From Spirogloea muscicola (Eukaryota > Streptophyta > Zygnematophyceae > Spirogloeales > Spirogloeaceae): 13,166 bases of DNA. The translations under genes and the position numbers were made by a program. Shown here piece after piece: positions 7,701 through 13,166 of this stretch. The stretch spans positions 224,032 through 237,197 of the forward strand of contig WELB01000075.1 in assembly GCA_009602725.1 (NCBI GenBank), in the 5' to 3' direction. Below the pieces are notes generated by a model that saw only the letters and a program-made list of their open reading frames with translations, was not told where the DNA came from and did no database searches. Position 1 is the stretch's first letter; each line of letters opens with the position of its first letter.

Positions 7701-10700
7701 ACCCTACAATGGGCATTGTTGAGCTGATGAGGCTCCTGGTGGACGAGGAGGGCTTGGAGTGGACACAGGCTTGGGGGATAGTGACAAGTGTCTTCTCCTT
7801 CACAAACCACGCCGTTCTGCCACAGTTTCTCGAGCGCTGCCCTGTTGAGCTTCTTGAGAATGTGTTGCCCCGTCATTTACAGGTGAAGTCAAATCCAGCT
7901 CGCTACATGTAGGCTTTGGGTGTCAAAGAAGCTTGCCTGACTGTACTTGAACACAAAAGGCATGATCCAACATGATCATGCCTTCGTACACACTCAGAGC
8001 GCAGACTGCTAATGAAATCAAGAGTCGTTGATGTTGCAGATCATCTATGACATCAACTTCAACTTTTTAGAGGAGCTGAAGGATAAGTTTGGCAACGACT
8101 ACAGTCGCCTAGCTCGAATGTCAATCGTGGAGGAAGGCGAGCACAAGGTGTTCATCGCGCCTCTGGACCTCTCTAATGCTTCTGAGCTTAATCTGCTGTT
8201 GCACGAAGGGGGGCTGAGCAAGAGCATGGCCTGCCAGAAACATGTCTGCTTGATATGCCACGATTCACTAGTAGTCACTGTGCTGCAGAATATTCGGATG
8301 GCCTGGTTGGCTGTAGTGGCAAGTCACACAATCAACGGTGTCGCTGCCATCCATTCAGATCTGATCAAAGATAAAATATTTAAGGTACACTCTGCAGACT
8401 TGGGGCTGGAAGAAACTAACCATCCGCCTGCAGATTGCCATGTCCTCTGCTGACATCTTCATCCGATTGTCACAGGAGAGCCAATGTTGTAGCAGTTAGT
8501 GAGAGCCTGCAATTGAGATGTTGGCATGCAGCAAGGTTGTAGTGAGACGATCTTACTGGGTCAGGAATCAAAGAGCAGCAGCCTTGATTCCAACTTGGCA
8601 TCTGACTTTGAGCACAGGACTTTTACGAGCTCTGGCCACACAAGTTCCAAAACAAAACGAACGGTGTGACTCAGGTGAGTGCCTGCATAGGGTTCCTCTG
8701 CGATGACATGGACGACACAGCATCCACAGCAGGTCGAGGCAAAAAAGTACGTGCTACTTGAGACAAGCGGACCTACTTCTCAATGACTTGATCATTCATA
8801 TTATTGTGGAGACAGAGGCGGTGGCTGGCATTCTGCAACCCGGGCTTGAAGGAGTTGCTCACGAAGTGGTTGGGTACAGAAGGCTGGATCACTGACCTGG
8901 AGCTCCTCTCCAGCTTGCGCAAGCACGCTGATGACCCAGATCTGCAAGAACAGTGGCACAAGGTGAGGACAAGTTTGCAGCCTTCTAGGCCTTCTCTCAT
9001 GTAGTGACTGCTACCTCTACTTTCCTGAGCATGTGGACTCCATCCAAGTTAGCTTCTTCATAGCAGCAAGTTTCAAGTAAAACCTTGTCATGTGGCTGCT
9101 CCTCATGCCAGCACACAATCTCTTGAACTGGCACCCATTACACAGGTGTTTGACTGATCTGAACAAGTTCTCAGGTAGTCTTGCTTGCAATATGGTGTCG
9201 TTTGCAGGTGAGGAGGGTAAACAAGGCACGCCTTGCTGAATACGTTGAGATGAGCACGGGTGTGAAGGTGAACGGCGCCTTCCTATCTGTCCTGCTTCCT
9301 TTACTTCCAGCCTACATTGCACGTTGGATGCTCATACCTGTCACACCTGGCCTCCTATTTCCATTCAGGATACTGAGCTCAGAAAGGGCAAAGTTGAGCT
9401 TGGCTGATCAACAACTATACGGTTTCCTTTCATTGCAGGTTAGCATTGATGCTATGTTTGACATCCAGGTGAAGCGCATCCATGAGTACAAGCGCCAGCT
9501 TCTCAACATCCTCTCCATCATCCACAGATACGACTGTGTAAAAGTATGGCCTGAGCTGGCTCATTACTGAGTTACTGCGCCCCCTTGTTATGTGGTGTAT
9601 ATTTAGCTTATGTTGTACATTACATTTTGTCAGATAGTCCGTTGACAGCGAGTCTTTTGCTTTATGTTGAACAACACAGTCCGTTTACACCTAGTCTTTG
9701 CTAAATGACTTGCCGGGTTCACCATTGCCTGCGCACCAGCACATGTCTGCCGAGGAGAGGAGGAGAGTTGTGCCCCGGGTGTGCATCTTCGGCGGCAAGG
9801 GCGCACCTGGCTACGACATGGCCATGAAGATTATCAAGCTCGTGAGCTGCGTTGGTGAGAAGGTCAACAACGACCCCGACATTGGAAACCTCCTCAAGAT
9901 TGTGAGTGGCTGCAGCACACACTGTCCTCTAGTCATTTCATGATCTCAGCTTTGAGTGAGAAATGGCAGATAATTGTCAATGTGCAACATCAGCTCCTGT
10001 ACAGGGATAGACAGGTGTCTATACATCTCCTTCTATTCTTGGACCAATCATATCAACAATTTGTCCATGAAATAGACTGTGGTCTTTACTGGCCAGGTTT
10101 TTCTGCCCGATTACAACGTATCAGCAGCGGAAGTCATCATCCCTGGCAGTGACCTTTCTCAGCATGTAAGGTGAGAAATTCTTTCTAGACGTGCTGGTTT
10201 CTCAAGACTCAGATACATCATTCTACGTTCTCAGCTCTGCAAGGGCTCTCTGTGTTGCTCTTGGGCGACTGGGAATGCACAACGTTGCTGGTTGGGTGAG
10301 ATCCATCTCCTTTCTTTAAGTTGCCGGTTGCATGGTTTCTGCAGCACGGCTGGGAATGAGGCATCTGGCACAGGCAACATGAAATTTGCCATGAATGGTT
10401 GCCTTATTCTGGGCACGCTGGATGGCGCGAATGTGGAGATCCGGGAAGAGATTGGCGAAGAAAACATGGTCCGAATGCTCAGAACATCGTCATGCATATC
10501 TGACTGGCCTTCTGTGGCTTTATTTGAGCTTTGGCTTCAACAATTACTGGTGGCAGACCTTGATCCGCTTGGTTGTGATCTAAAGCCTACCAGTTGTTCG
10601 TACTTCAACTCCCCAGTTCCTCTTTGGCGCGGAGGCACACGAGGTGCCGCAGTTGCAGGAGGAGCGGCCGCGATTTATACCCTGCCGAGAATTCTCACGC

Positions 10701-11344
10701 GTGATCGGGTGTGCACTGTACCCTGGCTGCACATGACTCCTCATTAAGCAGCAGCAAAGACGCACTACCTTGCTGTCTCGCCTGCTCTCACAAGCCTTGC
10801 TGGACGAGCTCAAGCTTGCCTGCCTTGCTACAGCTACAAGCTCTCCCTCCTTGCGGTGGCCTTCAGGTTACACTGCTTTTGTTGTCGTTGCTTAGATTTG
10901 CCCAATTTCTATGATATGCCCTGCTGCGCAGGATGATTCGTAACGGTGAGTTCGGTTGGCCCGAGTACTTTGCACCACTGTGCGAGGTGCTGGAGCAGAA
11001 GGACTTTTACCTGCTGGCTAATGACTTCCCGAGCTACCTCAAGGCGCAGGTCTTGCTGCACACTAATGCTCATCCTCTCCACTGTCTGAGAGGATCCCCT
11101 ATGAGGCTTCAGTGTCTGCCCCCTGTTGAGGTCTCTGTGCATGCTTGCAAGGCCAGAGCTCACCGGCTCTTGACTGCGGGTCTGGCTGCAGGCGGCTGTT
11201 GACGCGGCATACGCTGACCGCAAGCGGTGGTGGCGCATGAGCATCCTCAGCACCGCAGGCTCGGGCAAGTTCTCGTCAGACCGTACAATCCACGAGTATG
11301 CAAAGGAGATCTGGGGCGTCCGCCCACTTAAGCGGCCTATCTGA
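4757..11344 (+). CDS. ACT-domain / alpha-glucan (starch) phosphorylase fusion, 21 exons, 1031 aa
   Basis: Exons: 4757-5524, 5639-5753, 5937-6129, 6312-6447, 6612-6680, 6854-6955, 7214-7312, 7421-7531, 7676-7882, 8040-8147, 8289-8384, 8618-8674, 8816-8962, 9208-9267, 9439-9543, 9740-9901, 10097-10170, 10345-10468, 10617-10708, 10932-11049, 11192-11344. All introns are GT-AG and all phases join, giving 1031 codons plus stop. Residues 1-85 are Ala/Arg/Ser-rich and could be a plastid transit peptide (uncertain). Residues 90-174 are an ACT domain. From about 215 to 1031 is a full GT35 phosphorylase, which releases glucose-1-phosphate from the non-reducing ends of starch or glycogen using phosphate. 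Motifs seen: [16 protein letters not shown] (334-349), [18 protein letters not shown] (648-658), [23 protein letters not shown] (from 766) and [11 protein letters not shown] with the PLP lysine K883. ATG 4757 is the first in-frame ATG after a stop at 4734. The regulatory N-terminus of animal phosphorylase (phosphoserine site) is replaced, and the plant L78 insertion is absent from the spliced form. Exon 19/20 joining is the least certain. Confidence 0.9.
5024..5278 (+). other. ACT domain coding segment (ACR/GlnD type) within exon 1
   Basis: Residues about 90-174. Motifs: [19 protein letters not shown] (first strand and the GLL turn before helix 1), [15 protein letters not shown] (second strand), and [14 protein letters not shown] followed by a helix ending [10 protein letters not shown]. 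This is the pattern of plant ACR proteins and of the ACT repeats in bacterial GlnD uridylyltransferase, where such domains bind amino acids, often glutamine, and act allosterically. It lies in the same uninterrupted exon as the first about 40 residues of the phosphorylase domain, so the fusion does not depend on a predicted splice. Confidence 0.85.
8148..8288 (+). other. Intron 10: 141 nt, in frame and stop-free
   Basis: Bounded by gag-cac-aag|gtgttc and gtgctgcag|aatatt. The length is 47 codons and the host frame reads straight through, so the retained form would insert 47 residues between EEGEHK and [10 protein letters not shown]. Removal is preferred because splicing restores the ungapped family alignment of glycogen phosphorylases. 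The donor is weak. Confidence 0.6.
10382..10384 (+). other. Codon for the pyridoxal-phosphate-binding lysine (K883)
   Basis: Lies in [14 protein letters not shown], equivalent to Lys680 of rabbit muscle phosphorylase. Its presence in the exon 18 context indicates a catalytically competent enzyme. Confidence 0.85.
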
Positions 11345-12190
11345 TGTTCCGCCACCATCATAGAAGGACTGCCCCATCAACTGGCTTGCCAAAAGGCGAG
11401 GCGCATCGCAGGACAGTGCTGTTCTGCTCGACAGATCGAGAGGCTGTACGATCTTGACCATGGCAATGGGCTGCAGATAGCACTGATAGGGATGCTCCGA
11501 CCAGAGCTGAAACGCAGGATATAATCCTGTGCGGTCATGTACACACACATGCGTCATCAACAAGCATGGCTGGGAGCGTGCTGACAGCCACAAGGAGCAT
11601 CAGTGGGCCTCTCGCTGCTGGCAAAACTGAGAAGAACGGCCACAAGCTAGTTATTAGAAGGCGAGGGTATACGTGCAGCTTGTCCTCGGCTGCTTGCGCA
11701 CCCTGGAGGCTGGCGCAGCCAGCTGCGGTGTTGGAACGCGCCTTGCATGCTGCAGTGCGGTCTGCAATCACCCCGTCTCTGCCAAAGTGGCTGCGCCGTT
11801 GTTCCGACAGTGCTCCTGCAGTCGGCTTGTCAGTACAAGTACCAGTTGTTCCTGCAGAGTGCAGCGCAGAGTGCTAGGCCCTGCACATACGCCCAAGGAG
11901 GAGCCCAGTGAGTGGCTTGCTCTGGGGAATGTAGCACTGGCCACAAAGTGAGTAGTATGGCCGTAGCTTCACAGAAGCTTCTAATTGGGGGGGAGATAGA
12001 GAGAGAGAGCGCCCTGCATCTCGAGTGGCTGGGCGAGGTGGCCACAACGGTGGGCCGAAGTGTGGGACGGATAAGGGGCAAGGCAAGGTAGGCAGCAAGG
12101 AAGCAGGTCCAAGGAGCGCAGTGGAGCGCGAGTAATGAGGGGAGTGCGACAGAGGTGAGGCCAGGAGGAAGGAGGAGGAAGGAACAGCAG
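11345..12190. other. 3' UTR / intergenic region, no gene supported
   Basis: Follows the phosphorylase stop. No green-algal TGTAA polyadenylation signal was noticed. A 103-codon plus-strand frame at 11566-11877 matches nothing I know and is compositionally ordinary. The minus-strand frame at 11276-11593 overlaps the phosphorylase 3' exon and is rejected. Contains the GA microsatellite listed separately. Confidence 0.5.
11987..12009 (+). repeat. G-run followed by GA microsatellite
   Basis: Seven G, then agatagagagagagag. A simple repeat; no function inferred. Confidence 0.8.
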
Positions 12191-12284
12191 AACCCCAAAC
12201 CCTACACCCTAACCCTTGCCCCTAAATCCTAATCCCTACACCCTACACCCTATATCCTAAGTCCTAAAACCTTAAACCCTGAAC
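12191..12284 (+). repeat. Degenerate interstitial telomeric repeat (CCCTAAA type)
   Basis: About 13 successive heptamer-like units, for example CCCTACA, CCCTAA, CCCTTGC, CCCTAAA, TCCTAAT, CCCTACA twice, CCCTATA, TCCTAAG, CCTTAAA, CCCTGAA. This matches the Arabidopsis-type telomere repeat TTTAGGG read on the opposite strand, which is also used by many green algae. An exact plant telo-box core, AAACCCTA, lies at 12197-12204. The G-rich strand is the minus strand, the strand of the neighbouring gene, which ends next to it. Confidence 0.8.
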
Positions 12285-12440
12285 AAGTGGGAGCTAAGGC
12301 AGCATTTGGGGCACGGAGGGAGGGAGGCGGGGGGTGTAGTGATTGACTTCTGCGCAAGTAGATGCTCATGGGTTTGAAGAGGTAGAGGGAGTAGGATTTA
12401 GAGTTCAGAACTTAGGCGAAGCAAGGAGACGCTCACGCAC
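12285..12440. other. Putative terminal intron / 3' region of the DUF1639-like gene
   Basis: No clear coding sequence. Begins, on the minus strand, with the gtgcgtgag donor and contains a candidate acceptor cttgcgcag at about 12349-12357. G-rich on the plus strand at 12315-12338. Confidence 0.3.
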
Positions 12441-13166
12441 CTTGGCTGAGATGGTGGACTTCTTGACCTTGGCAGGGCAGCGCTTGCCCGAGATGGCCAC
12501 AAAGTCGTCGTTGATCTCGTCGCGGGACAGCACGAGCGCGAGCAGCGGCGCGCTCCCGGGCTTGGTGGGGAGCCCGCCGCCGCGGCCCGCCGCAGCAGCT
12601 GCCGCCGCCTGCGCCTGCTCCACACGCTCCAGCACGCGGCGCGAGCGTATCTGGCGGCGCGCTGCTGCCCCGCTGAAGGCCAGCCGAGGCGGCACCACAT
12701 CCCTGCCCGGCGAGCGTCTGCGCCTGCACAAACTGGACAACCACCGCCAGTGCGCGTCGGTGAGTAGCGAAGGTCAGACCGTAAAGAGTATGTGAAGGTG
12801 GAGAGAGAAAAGTAGACGAGGTGGGAGGAACAGCAGGGACCACAATGCCAAGGTTGACGAACGAGCTCCAAAGCGGGCGAGGTCAGGGACCTGGCGCGGC
12901 GTGCAGTGCCAGGGGACAGCCGTGCCTCCGGTGCCCGCCGCCGCTTGCCCCCCGCCAAGATCTTTGCGGAGCTGCCACCGACCGCCGGCTTGTGTCGCTG
13001 CAGCTGGTCCGGCACCACCTCCTTCCTCAGGAATGCTGCCGGGCTGCCGTTCTCTCTGGGCTTGACAGCGCCCGCCGCCGCTCCCACCCCGCAGGCGTCA
13101 GCGCCGCGAAGGCCCTGCAGCGACGGCGGCGGCTCGGCCGCCGCCGGCGGCCACTCCCAGCAGCCG
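12441..13166 (-). CDS. DUF1639-like protein, partial (runs off the right edge)
   Basis: Minus strand. A proposed exon runs from the window edge (13166) to 12891 and a second from 12723 to 12441. They are joined across a 167-nt intron (cgccag|gtccct ... tttgtgcag|gcgcag) whose phases agree. The first exon is basic and low-complexity (AFLRKEVVPDQLQRHKPAVG, KILAGGKRRRAPEARLS). The second has a polyalanine stretch and ends LSRDEINDDFVAISGKR then CPAKVKKSTISAK. This resembles the plant domain DUF1639 (LSRxEIxxDFxAxxGxRPPRRPKKR), a family of unknown function. A strong donor, aag|gtgcgtgag, follows at 12440, so the frame's continuation to a stop at 12405 is probably intronic. The last exon is not identified; one possibility after ttgcgcag near 12350 reaches a stop inside the telomere-like repeat. 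The start lies outside the window. Confidence 0.5.

Noticed and set aside
11566-11877. 103-codon plus-strand frame downstream of the phosphorylase
   Set aside because: No recognisable motif, no sign of splicing partners, and ordinary composition for the region; treated as 3' UTR or intergenic.
12405-12440. Reading the DUF1639-like frame straight on to the stop at 12405
   Set aside because: A strong donor (aag|gtgcgtgag) lies just before it and the last residues (VRERLLASPKF) do not match the family; probably intron.
1-13166. CRISPR array, bacterial operon, integron or phage system
   Set aside because: No spaced direct repeats, no Shine-Dalgarno-linked gene clusters; spliced genes and plant-type domains show eukaryotic nuclear DNA.

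Overview
The window is nuclear DNA of a eukaryote, most likely a GC-rich green alga (Chlorophyta, perhaps a trebouxiophyte; this is inference). Three things point there: a 21-exon gene with short GT-AG introns (about 110-260 bp), a plant-type alpha-glucan phosphorylase, and a degenerate stretch of CCCTAAA-type telomere repeat. No bacterial operon, tRNA, rRNA or CRISPR array is visible.

Left third (1-4330) is a graveyard of mobile elements. It holds three diverged copies (A at 82-436, B at 728-1230, C at 3938-4325) of the 3' end of what looks like a non-LTR retrotransposon. A fourth, more distant relative (D, 3399-3641) is also present. Copy B sits inside an 888-bp DNA element bounded by perfect 27-bp terminal inverted repeats (587-613 and 1448-1474). 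A second, inverted end of a related element lies at 1625-1850. At 2152-2600 is a 450-bp palindrome with a 6-base loop; both arms carry the same short protein-coding fragment. At 2892-3390 (minus strand) is the C-terminal half of a PIF/Harbinger-type DDE transposase, cut off upstream where retroelement tail D lies on the opposite strand. Its last codons and 3' flank are tandemly duplicated (2652-2910).

Middle (4757-11344, plus strand) is one intact gene of 21 exons. The spliced frame has 1031 codons plus stop and stays open throughout. It encodes an Ala/Arg/Ser-rich N-terminus, an ACT domain of the ACR/GlnD type, and a complete glycogen/starch phosphorylase (GT35) with the pyridoxal-phosphate lysine. 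Fusion of an amino-acid-sensing type of domain to a phosphorylase is the most interesting feature of the window. One intron is 141 nt, stop-free and in frame, and lies exactly where plant plastidial phosphorylases carry their L78 insertion.

Right end (11345-13166) holds about 850 bp of non-coding or 3'-UTR-like sequence, a GA microsatellite, a 94-bp degenerate interstitial telomere repeat, and the 3' part of a minus-strand gene. That gene carries a DUF1639-like motif and runs off the window edge.
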